A DNA stretch of 31,480 nt from Firmicutes bacterium UBA3920 (GCA_002386065.1 DGES01000031.1:1-31480); one strand, 5' to 3'. Shown: positions 16,805 to 25,621, counted from the first letter of the stretch. A program made the numbers and translations. Notes: generated by a model from the sequence alone, not told the origin.

Positions 16805-18091
16805 ATGAGTAACGTTATAAAAAATGATATTCTGCATGAGATCATGTATTTTAAAGAGCTAAAAAATGGACTTGAAATATATGTGCTTCCAAAGAAGGGA
16901 TATAGTAAGCAAGTTGCCATATATGCGACTAAATATGGGTCAAATGATATATCGTTTATAGTGCCTGGTGAACAAAAGCCTACAACAGTACCATGTGGTA
17001 TTGCACATTTTCTAGAGCATAAACTTTTTGAAGAGGAAGATGGAAATATATTTGATAAATATGCAAAATTAGGTGCACATCCCAATGCCTTCACTAATTT
17101 TAATACTACGGCTTATTATTTTACATGTACCGATAATTTTTATGAATCCCTCGACATACTTGTAGGATTTGTGGGAAGACCTTATTTTACTGACGAAAAT
17201 GTAGAAAAAGAAAAGGGTATAATAAAGCAGGAGATACTTATGTATGAGGATGATCCTAATTGGAAAGTGTTTTTTAATATGCTTAGGGCATTATATAAAG
17301 TTCATCCAGTAAGAAATGATATTGCAGGAACAGTAGAATCCATAGAAGAAATAGATAGAGAATTATTATATAAATGTTATAATACATTTTATCACCCATC
17401 TAATATGGTATTGTTTGTGGCTGGGGATGTTGATAAAGATAGAATATTTGAGATAGTAGAAGATAAGTTTGATGATAGCATAAAAAGACAATCTGAGATT
17501 AAACGAATATATCCAGATGAACCTCGTGATGTAGTCAAGAGAGAGATAAAACAGAAGATGGCAGTGTCAAGACCGCTATTTGCTATAGGTTTTAAAGATA
17601 CTCCTTTAGATATAGGTGGTAAGAAGTTACTAAAACGGATAATAGTAAATGACATAATAGCTGATATGTTTATAGGGCCTAGTTCCAATCTCTATACAGA
17701 ACTCTATGAGGAAGGTCTTGTAGACGACAGCTTTTCAAGTGGATATGAGGGAGAAAAGGGCTATGGGCATATTGTGATGTCTGGTGAGACATCTGATGTT
17801 GAGACATTGTTAAAAAAGATCAAAGAGGCTATAAAAAATATAGATGATAATACATTTGATGAAGAACGTTTTTTACAGATTAAGAAAAAAAAGATAGGTC
17901 AATATATAAGAAGCTTTAATTATATTGAGAATATAGCATATATGTTTGTGAATTTTTTCGTAAAAGAAGCCAACCTATTTGACTATATAGAAGTGGTTGA
18001 AGATATAAAATATACGGATATACAAGACCAGATCTATAATATATTTGACGAGGATGTAATGGTAGTATCTGTAATAGAACCACTTAAATAA
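16805..18091 (+). CDS. M16-family zinc peptidase-like protein, YmfH (YfmH) type
   Basis: The product (428 aa) carries the inverted zinc motif HFLEH at residues 68-72, with E136-x6-E143 downstream; E143 is the likely third ligand, so this is the potentially catalytic member of the pair. The segment LGAHPNAFTNFNTTAYYFTCT and the following domain match the M16 fold. It begins 18 nt after the YmfF-like gene, and the pair probably forms a heterodimer like mitochondrial processing peptidase. The next gene is lgt, 33 nt away. The physiological substrate is unknown. Confidence 0.87.
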   Translation: MSNVIKNDILHEIMYFKELKNGLEIYVLPKKGYSKQVAIYATKYGSNDISFIVPGEQKPTTVPCGIAHFLEHKLFEEEDGNIFDKYAKLGAHPNAFTNFNTTAYYFTCTDNFYESLDILVGFVGRPYFTDENVEKEKGIIKQEILMYEDDPNWKVFFNMLRALYKVHPVRNDIAGTVESIEEIDRELLYKCYNTFYHPSNMVLFVAGDVDKDRIFEIVEDKFDDSIKRQSEIKRIYPDEPRDVVKREIKQKMAVSRPLFAIGFKDTPLDIGGKKLLKRIIVNDIIADMFIGPSSNLYTELYEEGLVDDSFSSGYEGEKGYGHIVMSGETSDVETLLKKIKEAIKNIDDNTFDEERFLQIKKKKIGQYIRSFNYIENIAYMFVNFFVKEANLFDYIEVVEDIKYTDIQDQIYNIFDEDVMVVSVIEPLK

Positions 18092-18124
18092 AATAATTTT
18101 AAATATGTAAAGGGGATGTATGGA

Positions 18125-18898
18125 ATGGATCGGATTGCTTTTTATATATTTGGGAGACCTATATATTGGTACGGCATATTAATAGCTGCTGCTGTGATAA
18201 TAGGGATGTATTTGGCAATGTATTATGCGAAAAAACTTAAATATGATCCAGAAATGATAATTGATTTTTGTTTTCTTGCCATACCAATGGCCATAATTGG
18301 GGCAAGGATTTACTATGTAATATTTCAGTGGGATCTATATAGAGATAATCCCATTGATGCATTTAAAATATGGGAGGGAGGACTAGCAATATATGGAGGT
18401 GTCATAGGCGGAATAATAGCAGGTATAATATTTTCAAAGCGTAGAAGCATAAATTTTTGGGATTTAGCAGATATATGTGCTCCTAGTTTAATTTTAGGAC
18501 AAGCCATAGGAAGATGGGGCAATTTTTTTAATCAGGAGGCATATGGTTATCCTATAACAAATCCTAAATGGCAGTGGTTTCCTGTTGCTGTATACATAGA
18601 AAAAAATCAGCAATGGCATATGGCTACCTTTTTTTATGAATCAATGTGGAACTTTATAGTATTTTTTATACTTTTATATATGGAGCGCCGGCGCAAATTT
18701 TCAGGAGAGATATTTGTATTATATTTAATACTCTATTCATGTGGAAGGATAGTCATTGAAGGACTTAGGATGGATAGCTTATATTGGGGACCATTTAGGG
18801 TATCCCAGTTATTAAGTGGTATACTCATTGTATTTGGTATTATATGGCTAATAATTCAAAGAAAGAAGCTTTCAGAACCAAATAATGGTGATATATAA
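18125..18898 (+). CDS. lgt: Prolipoprotein diacylglyceryl transferase
   Basis: Lgt moves a diacylglyceryl group from phosphatidylglycerol to the lipobox cysteine of exported prolipoproteins. The product (257 aa) has seven hydrophobic segments, the N-terminal FGRPIYWYGILI, WEGGLAIYGGVIGG, and the Lgt signature GRWGNFFNQEAYG. It ends with the conserved GRIVIEGLRMDSL segment. An ATG at 18116 abuts the ribosome binding site AAGGGG, so the ATG at 18125 is preferred. It probably shares a transcript with the two M16-like genes. Likely clients in this window are the three lipobox proteins. Confidence 0.95.
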   Translation: MDRIAFYIFGRPIYWYGILIAAAVIIGMYLAMYYAKKLKYDPEMIIDFCFLAIPMAIIGARIYYVIFQWDLYRDNPIDAFKIWEGGLAIYGGVIGGIIAGIIFSKRRSINFWDLADICAPSLILGQAIGRWGNFFNQEAYGYPITNPKWQWFPVAVYIEKNQQWHMATFFYESMWNFIVFFILLYMERRRKFSGEIFVLYLILYSCGRIVIEGLRMDSLYWGPFRVSQLLSGILIVFGIIWLIIQRKKLSEPNNGDI

Positions 18899-18918
18899 TC
18901 AAATATCCAGCATTAAAA

Positions 18919-18960
18919 CCTCTTTTCTCGGGAAAAATAACAGCGAATTGGGTAAAGAGG
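18919..18960 (+). other. Inverted repeat in the leader of the holin-like gene
   Basis: CCTCTTT (18919-18925) pairs with AAAGAGG (18954-18960) across 28 nt. There is no T-run after it, so it is not an obvious terminator. It lies 41 bp before the next start and may be a leader structure. Confidence 0.3.
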
Positions 18961-19001
18961 ACATATTCCCATAAACTTTAACCGAAGAAAGGAGTGTATT
19001 T

Positions 19002-19388
19002 ATGTCTGACGATATGCAAGGTACTCGCCGTGAAGATGAGGGTAAAGGTGGCGAGGTAAATTGGCTAAGTATAATTGTGCGCTTTATAGTAGCTGCAATA
19101 GTTTTAATGGTTACCTCTCTTATAACTCCAGGTTTTAGTAATATGACATTTGGTACAGCTATTATTGCGGCTTTAGTTATAGCCGCTGTAGACTATCTAG
19201 TACAAAAAATATTTAAATTTGATGCGGCGCCATTTGGAAGAGGGCTATCAGGTTTTATAGTGTCTGTGATTATAATATATCTATCCCAATTCTTAGTTCC
19301 AGGTATGGAAGTAAATGCCCTCGGTGCAGTGATAGCATCATTAATAATAGGGGTGGTGGATGCTATCCTTCCTGTAAATGTAATGTAA
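19002..19388 (+). CDS. Small membrane protein, phage_holin_4/YvlD family
   Basis: The 128-aa product has a polar, charged N-terminus (about residues 1-20) and then four hydrophobic segments with LITPGFSNMTFGTAIIAALVIAAVDYLV and a matching second half, as in the YvlD/Mmi-type 'phage holin family 4' proteins. These are mostly chromosomal envelope proteins, not phage lysis genes, and no phage genes surround this one. The ATG follows AAAGGAGTG. The gene ends just before a very long palindrome that can act as its terminator. Confidence 0.75.
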   Translation: MSDDMQGTRREDEGKGGEVNWLSIIVRFIVAAIVLMVTSLITPGFSNMTFGTAIIAALVIAAVDYLVQKIFKFDAAPFGRGLSGFIVSVIIIYLSQFLVPGMEVNALGAVIASLIIGVVDAILPVNVM

Positions 19389-19397
19389 TAGAAGGAT

Positions 19398-19443
19398 TAG
19401 ACAAACAAATAGACTGCAAATTTGCAGTCTATTTGTTTGTCTA
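19398..19443. terminator. 46-bp perfect palindrome, probable bidirectional terminator
   Basis: Bases 19398-19420 are the exact reverse complement of 19421-19443. The core AGACTGCAAA/TTTGCAGTCT followed by ATTTGTTTGTC would act as hairpin plus U-rich tail on either strand. Confidence 0.7.
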
Positions 19444-19592
19444 GGTGCTATTTTGCAACAGCACCTTGTATGCCTGGCATATGTGGGCAGCTAGGTTGAG
19501 AAAGTCTGCTGACTATTTAAATGATAGAGATTGAAACTATTGATATTTCAAGAATTTACAAAAAATGTGAAAACTCAAAAGGATTTCTGAAT

Positions 19593-19621
19593 TTGAAAAA
19601 TAGTAGTATATAATATATAAT
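19593..19621 (+). promoter_or_regulatory. Strong sigma-A promoter for the DUF1836 gene
   Basis: TTGAAA (19593-19598), a 17-nt spacer and perfect TATAAT (19616-19621). The predicted transcription start near 19628 excludes the upstream in-frame TTG at 19623 as the translation start. Confidence 0.75.
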
Positions 19622-19658
19622 ATTGCTGATAAATATTATATATATGACGAGGTGTAAT

Positions 19659-20255
19659 ATGTCGACTATAGATTATTCTTATATAAGGGATATAATGCAT
19701 GAAATAAACGATACTAGTCACATACGCATTGAAGATATCCCTGAGTATAAATTATATATATCTCAGATGGAAGAACTCTTTGATAAGAAACTTGGCAGTA
19801 TAGAGGAATTAGATGATGATAAGAAGGTCATATCAAAGACAATGATACAAAACTATATAAAAGATGGGCTTGTGATGCCTCCCGATGGCAAGAGTTATAA
19901 TAAAAATCATATTATATTACTTATATTTATATACAATTTAAAATCTATACTTACCATAAAGGATATAAAGAAACTACTTTTTCCAATAATAAATATTGCC
20001 CAGTCTAATGAAGAAAAGATGGATATTATATATGAAAATTACATAAAGGTACGGGAGAAGTTTACCGATAAATACATAGAGAATTTCATAGATGCTGCTA
20101 CTAATATATATGATGATTTCAAAACAGAAGAATTGGCAAAGGAATGGCCTGAAGAGAGTAATATAATATTTATAATATTCTTATTAGTTCTTCAAGCTGA
20201 TATGTGCAAAAAAACTGCTGAATATCTTATAGATACATGTCTGCATGACGATTAA
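19659..20255 (+). CDS. DUF1836 domain-containing protein
   Basis: The 198-aa product resembles DUF1836 proteins of Firmicutes. It has a MerR-like helix-turn-helix region (SKTMIQNYIKDGLVMPPDGKSYNKNHI, about residues 64-90) and ILTIKDIKKLL after it, suggesting DNA binding. The C-terminal half is helical with a hydrophobic segment near 167-178. The ATG at 19659 has GAGG 6 nt upstream and lies behind a strong promoter. It is monocistronic, with 287 bp to the next gene. A regulatory role is inferred, and no target is evident. Confidence 0.75.
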   Translation: MSTIDYSYIRDIMHEINDTSHIRIEDIPEYKLYISQMEELFDKKLGSIEELDDDKKVISKTMIQNYIKDGLVMPPDGKSYNKNHIILLIFIYNLKSILTIKDIKKLLFPIINIAQSNEEKMDIIYENYIKVREKFTDKYIENFIDAATNIYDDFKTEELAKEWPEESNIIFIIFLLVLQADMCKKTAEYLIDTCLHDD

Positions 20256-20417
20256 TTGTACTTCATACCTATAAGGTGTTTATTTAAAGAGACATGACAA
20301 AATTTTATAGATATAAAAACAATTAATACTTTTAGAAGTTATGGGCTATTATTTATAGACTATTATTGAGACTGAAAGTTTGATAGATTTATATAATTTC
20401 CTAGATCTAAGAAAAAC

Positions 20418-20455
20418 ATGACAATATTGTCATATTAAAATAAGTAAATTAAACT
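20418..20455 (+). promoter_or_regulatory. Candidate pncB promoter overlapped by a 16-bp palindrome
   Basis: ATGACAATATTGTCAT (20418-20433) is a perfect palindrome. Its right half contains the -35 TTGTCA (20427-20432), followed after 17 nt by TAAACT (20450-20455). The overlap suggests an operator. Confidence 0.45.
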
Positions 20456-20466
20456 ATATATAGAAT

Positions 20467-20510
20467 ATTCAAGTTTCCATTATTAATATTTTTTAGCATT
20501 AAACTTGAAT
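20467..20510 (+). other. Inverted repeat in the pncB leader
   Basis: ATTCAAGTTT (20467-20476) and AAACTTGAAT (20501-20510) are exact reverse complements across 24 nt, 32 bp before the pncB start. It could form a leader hairpin or be a paired regulator site. Confidence 0.45.
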
Positions 20511-20542
20511 AATAATATTTTTATTTTAAGGAGACGTTAAAT

Positions 20543-21997
20543 ATGAGAAACTTAACTATGATGACTGATCTATATCAGCTTACAATGATGTATGGTTATT
20601 ACAAGACTGATAAGGCAGATCAAGTAGTAGCCTTTGATTTATTTTTTAGGAAGACAGCTGCAAATAATGGTTATGCAATAGCAGCAGGATTGGAACAAGT
20701 AATAGAATATATAGAAAATATAGAATTTACTGACGACGATATAAGCTATCTGCGCAGTTTAAATCTATTCGATGAGGATTTTTTGGAATATTTGCAAGAT
20801 TTCAAATTTACAGGAGAACTATATGCAATGCCAGAAGGTACTGTGGTATTTCCATATGAACCACTTATAAGGGTAAAGGCACCAATATTTCAAGCCCAAT
20901 TTATAGAGACTGCCATGCTAAATATTGTCAATCATCAGACACTTATTGCAACCAAGGCAAGCAGGGTAGTACATGCAGCTCAAGGTGATGAGGTAATGGA
21001 ATTTGGACTCAGAAGGGCCCAAGGTCCAGATGCAGGTATATATGGAGCCAGGGCTGCTATTATAGGTGGCTGTGCATCTACTTCCAATGTATTAACAGGT
21101 AAGATGTTTGATGTACCAGTTAGTGGAACACATGCTCATAGTTGGATAATGAGTTTTCCCGACGAGTTATCTGCGTTTAGGGCATATGCAAAACATTTTC
21201 CCGATAGCTGTCTCTTGTTAGTAGATACTTATAATACCCTAGAAAGTGGTGTACCTAATGCGATAATAGTATTTAAAGAACTTAAAGAGAAAGGGCATAG
21301 ACCCTTAGGTATACGAATTGATTCAGGGGATATAGCTTATCTCAGTAAGAAAGCACGTAAGATGTTAGATGATGCGGGATTTAAAGATGCAATTATAGTT
21401 GCATCAGGAGATCTAGATGAGGAAATAATTTGGGATTTAAAAGCCCAAGGGGCAGAAGTAGATGCTTGGGGGGTAGGTACAGCTTTAATTACAAGTAAAG
21501 ATAACCCAGCATTAGGCGGTGTGTATAAATTGTGTGCTAAAGAAGAGGCAGGAGAGCTTATTCCAGAGATGAAAATTTCTGATAATCCTTGGAAGATAAC
21601 TAATCCTGGATATAAGAAGGTGGCCAGGCTATATAATAAATCTAATGATAAGGCTATAGCTGATCTCATAATGTTAGATGATGAAACAATAGATGAGAGT
21701 AAGCCCCTTACGATATTTGATCCATTAGAGACGTGGAAGAAGATGACACTTAAGAACTATTATGTAAGATATTTATTGACACCTATATATAAAGATGGGC
21801 AACTTGTATATGATTCACCAAGTATTTCACAGATTAAAGAATATTCTAAGAAAGAGTTGGATACTCTGTGGGGTGAATATAAACGTCTCAAAAATCCTCA
21901 TGTATATAAAGTGGATCTATCCCAGAAATTATGGGATCTCAAACAAAGGCTTCTAAAGGAACATTCTTTTAAACAAGTTAAGGTTATAGATGAGTAA
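20543..21997 (+). CDS. pncB: Nicotinate phosphoribosyltransferase
   Basis: The enzyme makes nicotinate mononucleotide from nicotinate and PRPP with ATP hydrolysis, salvaging NAD precursors. The 484-aa product begins LTMMTDLYQLTMMYGYY and contains EFGLRRAQGPDAG, VSGTHAHSWIMSF with the phospho-accepting His region, and IRIDSGDIAYLSKKARKMLD near mid-protein, all family signatures. The length is normal for the Firmicutes form. AAGGAGA precedes the ATG. It stands alone behind a leader with two inverted repeats, which suggests regulation by NAD precursor level or another signal. Confidence 0.95.
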   Translation: MRNLTMMTDLYQLTMMYGYYKTDKADQVVAFDLFFRKTAANNGYAIAAGLEQVIEYIENIEFTDDDISYLRSLNLFDEDFLEYLQDFKFTGELYAMPEGTVVFPYEPLIRVKAPIFQAQFIETAMLNIVNHQTLIATKASRVVHAAQGDEVMEFGLRRAQGPDAGIYGARAAIIGGCASTSNVLTGKMFDVPVSGTHAHSWIMSFPDELSAFRAYAKHFPDSCLLLVDTYNTLESGVPNAIIVFKELKEKGHRPLGIRIDSGDIAYLSKKARKMLDDAGFKDAIIVASGDLDEEIIWDLKAQGAEVDAWGVGTALITSKDNPALGGVYKLCAKEEAGELIPEMKISDNPWKITNPGYKKVARLYNKSNDKAIADLIMLDDETIDESKPLTIFDPLETWKKMTLKNYYVRYLLTPIYKDGQLVYDSPSISQIKEYSKKELDTLWGEYKRLKNPHVYKVDLSQKLWDLKQRLLKEHSFKQVKVIDE

Positions 21998-22030
21998 TAT
22001 TGTATAGTGTTTCGAACTAAAATTACTAAG

Positions 22031-22066
22031 GGATAAAATATCCTTAAAAATGATTCCATTTTATCC
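22031..22066 (+). promoter_or_regulatory. Candidate antiterminator hairpins ahead of the patatin gene
   Basis: GGATAAAAT (22031-22039) can pair with ATTTTATCC (22058-22066), or GGATA with TATCC (22039-22043). The long form shares two bases with the terminator stem that begins at 22065, so both cannot form fully at once. Confidence 0.4.
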
Positions 22067-22103
22067 CCCCTTTCATAAAATAATAATGAGAGGGGGTTTT
22101 TTT
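22065..22103 (+). terminator. Terminator-like hairpin after pncB containing the patatin ribosome binding site
   Basis: CCCCCCTTTCAT (22065-22076) pairs with ATGAGAGGGGG (22086-22096), with one bulge, and is followed by TTTTTTT. The 3' arm GAGAGGGGG is also the ribosome binding site for the ATG at 22104. Confidence 0.65.
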
Positions 22104-22961
22104 ATGTTTGGACTCGCCCTATCAGGAGGAGGGACAAAAGGATTTGCCCATATAGGAGTGTTAAAAGCCCTTCATAAACATGGTTTGAAGCCAGCTAGGA
22201 TATCTGGGGCAAGCGCCGGCGCTATAGTAGCAGGTCTATATGCTATGGGATATTCTCCACAAGACTTAGAACATCTTGCATATTCCCAATATAAAAACTT
22301 AATAGATCCTAATTATTATGGGATAGTAAAGGGCATTGTCCAATTCGCAATGGGCAAAGAAGTGACACTAGATGGCATAATAAAGGGAGATAAGATAGAA
22401 AACCTACTTAGTAGCTTAACAAGGGGATTATACATGTATGAGGTAGATATACCCCTTGCAATAACAGCAGTTGATATAAATAATGGCAAGACCGTAATAT
22501 TTATAAACAATAAGAATCGTGTGAAGAAGAAGAGAAATATTGAATATAGGGACAATGTAACACTTGCCCAGGCAATGAGAGCTAGTATAGCTATACCTGT
22601 TATATTTAGTCCCCAAATTGTATCTGGGATGCGACTGGTTGATGGTGGATTAACGGACAATCTTCCTGTACACATATTAAAACAGATGGGAGCATATAAG
22701 GTACTTGGCATATATTTGGGCTATAGTGGTGAGGCACGTTGTGAAGTGGATAATATATTTGAGATAGCCTCTCAGAGTTTAGATATTATGGCGTACAATA
22801 TAACTAGATTGAAAAGTATCGGGGCAGATTATATATTAAGGCCTAATGTATACGATATAGATTCTACTCCTCTTAGTCCTCAGAAGATAGGTGAATATAT
22901 AAAGAGGGGTTATAGTGCAGTAGATAATAACATAGATATGATAAAAAAAGTCCTTAAATAG
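22104..22961 (+). CDS. Patatin-like phospholipase (RssA/YlbK type)
   Basis: The product (285 aa) is a cytoplasmic patatin-fold serine hydrolase. It has the oxyanion loop SGGGTKG (residues 7-13), the nucleophile elbow GASAG with Ser37, and the catalytic Asp180 in DGGLTDN. The family hydrolyses acyl groups from phospholipids or related esters; the substrate here is unknown. An in-frame ATG at 22050 falls inside the hairpin region, while the ATG at 22104 has GAGAGGGGG 7 nt upstream and begins the conserved domain, so it is chosen. The ribosome binding site is sequestered in a terminator-like hairpin. Confidence 0.9.
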   Translation: MFGLALSGGGTKGFAHIGVLKALHKHGLKPARISGASAGAIVAGLYAMGYSPQDLEHLAYSQYKNLIDPNYYGIVKGIVQFAMGKEVTLDGIIKGDKIENLLSSLTRGLYMYEVDIPLAITAVDINNGKTVIFINNKNRVKKKRNIEYRDNVTLAQAMRASIAIPVIFSPQIVSGMRLVDGGLTDNLPVHILKQMGAYKVLGIYLGYSGEARCEVDNIFEIASQSLDIMAYNITRLKSIGADYILRPNVYDIDSTPLSPQKIGEYIKRGYSAVDNNIDMIKKVLK

Positions 22962-23035
22962 CGGACTTCGACTTCAGAATTCTACAAAAATTCTATGGAG
23001 GTGATGCTATACTTGTCCTCAAGGAGGTATGTACC

Positions 23036-23542
23036 ATGGCGGATAAGATGAAGAAGGTTATATTTGGATATAACAAGAGAGAGGTCAAAACCTATATAGA
23101 CCAAATAAAAGCTGACTATGAGGATGAGCTTACACGAAAGCAGGATCGTATGATGGAGCTTCTTGAGGAAAACAGGAATCTAAAAGGAGAAATTAAGAGA
23201 TTAAAAGAAAGACTTTTAAGTTATGAAGAAGAGGAGGAATGTATATCTAAAGCACTGGTCAAAGCTGAACAAAAGGCACAAGACATTATTGCAGATAGTC
23301 GTAGAAAGGCAAAAGAAGAGTTATATAAGCTTGAATTAGAAAAGGATAAATGGCAACAGCGTGTGAAGACGATCCGTAAACAAATTTTAGATTTTGAGAT
23401 TATGGTATGCGAAACACTTGAGGAGTTTAGAGCAGAGATAAATTATCTGACCTCCAAAGAGATAAGTGATGCACTTCTCTGTGATGAAGATGAATTTTTT
23501 AAAGGGGAGAAAGAAGATGGGGATATAAGAAGTGTATCTTGA
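23036..23542 (+). CDS. DivIVA-like coiled-coil protein
   Basis: The 168-aa product begins VIFGYNKREVKTYIDQI, a DivIVA-type N-terminal membrane-binding motif. Long charged coiled-coil heptads follow (about residues 25-135, with a break near EEEEECISKALVKAEQKAQDIIADS). DivIVA proteins mark curved membranes and recruit division, sporulation or cell-wall partners. This one is a short variant, so it may be a paralogue and not the main DivIVA. AAGGAGG lies 8 nt before the ATG. It converges on groEL with a shared terminator. Confidence 0.75.
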   Translation: MADKMKKVIFGYNKREVKTYIDQIKADYEDELTRKQDRMMELLEENRNLKGEIKRLKERLLSYEEEEECISKALVKAEQKAQDIIADSRRKAKEELYKLELEKDKWQQRVKTIRKQILDFEIMVCETLEEFRAEINYLTSKEISDALLCDEDEFFKGEKEDGDIRSVS

Positions 23543-23578
23543 ATATAGTTATCAGCAAAGGTTATAAAAGAATATATT

Positions 23579-23615
23579 AAAAGGCAGATACCGAATTTTT
23601 TGGTATCTGCCTTTT
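23579..23615. terminator. Bidirectional terminator between the DivIVA-like gene and groEL
   Basis: The 14-bp stem AAAAGGCAGATACC (23579-23592) / GGTATCTGCCTTTT (23602-23615) ends in T-runs on both strands. Confidence 0.9.
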
Positions 23616-23628
23616 AATAGTTCTAAAA

Positions 23629-25260
23629 TTAATACATTCCTGCTGGCATTCCGCCACCTGCTCCACCTGCAGGCATTTCTGGTTCTGGTTCTGGTATATC
23701 GGCAACAAGGCTTTCGGTTGTAAGTATCATAGATGCAACGCTTGCAGCGTTTTGGAGGGCTGACCTTGTAACCTTGGTAGGATCTATTATTCCCTCTTCC
23801 ACCATATCACAGAAGGACTCACTCATAACATCAAAACCATAATATTTTTCACCATTTGCCTTGAGCTTTTCTGCAATTATAGCACTTTCAAACCCAGCAT
23901 TCTCTACTATTTGACGTAGGGGTTCTTCAAGGGCACGTTTTACAATATTGATACCAGTTAGTTCGTCACCTTCGGCCTCTAAGTTCTCTAGACCTTTGAT
24001 AGCCTTTATTAGAGCTACACCACCACCTGGTACAATACCTTCTTCAACTGCTGCTCTTGTAGCATTCAGAGCATCTTCGATCCTCATCTTCTTATCTTTC
24101 ATCTCAGTTTCAGTAGCTGCACCTACTTTAATTACTGCTACACCACCAGCTAGTTTAGCAAGACGTTCTTGAAGCTTTTCTTTATCATAATCAGAGGTGG
24201 TCTCCTCTATTTGAGCTTTTATAGATGCGATCCTATTCTTGATGTCCTCCGAAGAACCGGCACCTTCAACTATGGTTGTATATTCTTTGTCAACTGTAAC
24301 CTGTCTAGCTTTACCTAGATCATCTATAGTAACATCCTTGAGTTCTAGACCTATATCTTCAGATATTACTGTACCACCAGTTAAGATGGCAATATCTTGT
24401 AACATCTCTGTTCTTCTATCGCCAAATCCAGGTGCTTTAACTGCAACACATGTGAATGTTCCTCTAAGTTTATTTACTACAAGGGTAGCTAGTGCTTCAC
24501 CTTCAACATCTTCGGCGATTATAAGTAGATTTCTACCCTCTTGTACTATTTGTTCTAGTACGGGAAGTATGTCTTGTACATTACTTATCTTCTGATCAGT
24601 TATAAGTATATAGGGATCTTCTAGAACAGCTTCCATCTTTTCTGTATCAGTTACCATGTATGGAGAGATATAACCTCTATCAAACTGCATTCCCTCGACA
24701 ACTTCTAGTTCTGTACCTATGGATCTGGATTCTTCTACCGTTATAACGCCGTCTTTCCCTACTTTTTCCATGGCATCAGATATAAGTTTGCCAATGGTAA
24801 TATCATCAGCAGATATAGCTGCAACCTGTGTGATAGCAGATTTATCTTCAACGGGCTTGCTTATTTCTCTGATTGACTCGATAGCAGATTCAACAGCCTT
24901 ATCTATTCCTTTCTTTAATAGTACAGGATTTGCGCCGGCTGCAACGTTCTTAAGCCCTTCACGTACCATAGCTTGAGCTAATACTGTAGCAGTTGTAGTA
25001 CCGTCACCTGCAACATCTTGTGTCTTAGTTGAAACTTCTTTTACAAGCTGTGCACCCATATTTTCAAAAGGATCTTCTAGCTCTATTTCTTTTGCAATGG
25101 TTACACCATCATTTACAATCTGGGGTGTACCAAATTGCTTATCTAGAACTACATTACGTCCCTTTGGACCTAATGTGATCTTCACTGTATCGGCCAATTT
25201 ATTTATGCCTTTTTCTAATGCTTTCCTAGCTTCTTCATCATATATAATCTGTTTAGCCAT
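23629..25260 (-). CDS. groEL: Chaperonin GroEL (Hsp60)
   Basis: GroEL forms the double-ring ATP-driven folding chamber that works with GroES. The 543-aa product has the usual ATP-site sequences (TLGPKGRNVVLD, GDGTTTATVLAQA) and GGGVALI near residue 413. The flexible Gly/Met tail ends GGAGGGMPAGMY. AAGGAGG precedes the ATG. It lies 29 nt downstream of groES and is expressed from the CIRCE-controlled promoter. Confidence 0.99.
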   Translation of the reverse strand: MAKQIIYDEEARKALEKGINKLADTVKITLGPKGRNVVLDKQFGTPQIVNDGVTIAKEIELEDPFENMGAQLVKEVSTKTQDVAGDGTTTATVLAQAMVREGLKNVAAGANPVLLKKGIDKAVESAIESIREISKPVEDKSAITQVAAISADDITIGKLISDAMEKVGKDGVITVEESRSIGTELEVVEGMQFDRGYISPYMVTDTEKMEAVLEDPYILITDQKISNVQDILPVLEQIVQEGRNLLIIAEDVEGEALATLVVNKLRGTFTCVAVKAPGFGDRRTEMLQDIAILTGGTVISEDIGLELKDVTIDDLGKARQVTVDKEYTTIVEGAGSSEDIKNRIASIKAQIEETTSDYDKEKLQERLAKLAGGVAVIKVGAATETEMKDKKMRIEDALNATRAAVEEGIVPGGGVALIKAIKGLENLEAEGDELTGINIVKRALEEPLRQIVENAGFESAIIAEKLKANGEKYYGFDVMSESFCDMVEEGIIDPTKVTRSALQNAASVASMILTTESLVADIPEPEPEMPAGGAGGGMPAGMY

Positions 25261-25289
25261 TGTACTACCTCCTTAAAAATTTTATAGCT

Positions 25290-25577
25290 TTATTCTTCAA
25301 CGATAGCGAGAATATCGCTTTGGCGGACGATTATATATTCTTCATCGTCCAATTCAATATCTGTCCCTGCATATTGGGAGTAAACTACTTTGTCGCCAAC
25401 TTTTACATGCATGGTAACTTCTTTACCATCTACATTGCCGCCAGGTCCTACTGCTACAACTTCAGCTATTTGTGGCTTTTCTTTAGCACTTTCAGGAAGA
25501 ACTATTCCACTTTTTGTAGTTTCCTCACTTTCTAAGAGCTTGATAACTACTCTATCGCCTAATGGTTTTAATTTCAT
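25290..25577 (-). CDS. groES: Co-chaperonin GroES (Hsp10)
   Basis: GroES caps the GroEL chamber. The 95-aa product has MKLKPLGDRVVIKLLESEE, a mobile loop region (TTKSGIVLPESAKEKP), and the conserved VGDKVVYSQYAGTDIELDDEEYIIV C-terminal part. The start has GAGGAGG upstream. It is the first gene of the operon, directly behind CIRCE. Confidence 0.99.
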   Translation of the reverse strand: MKLKPLGDRVVIKLLESEETTKSGIVLPESAKEKPQIAEVVAVGPGGNVDGKEVTMHVKVGDKVVYSQYAGTDIELDDEEYIIVRQSDILAIVEE

Positions 25578-25621
25578 ATGTGAACCCTCCTCTATGTATT
25601 ATATTTGTCTTTTTCGATTTA

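Noticed and set aside
19002..19388. Prophage holin
   Set aside because: Despite the family name, no phage genes are nearby and the protein fits chromosomal YvlD-type membrane proteins.
23004..23051. 15-codon upstream open reading frame overlapping the DivIVA-like start
   Set aside because: A GGAGGT lies almost against its ATG (1-nt spacing), too close for good initiation, and the peptide shows no attenuator-like codon run.
23948..24976. Several plus-strand open reading frames inside groEL
   Set aside because: They are antisense shadows of a highly conserved chaperonin gene.
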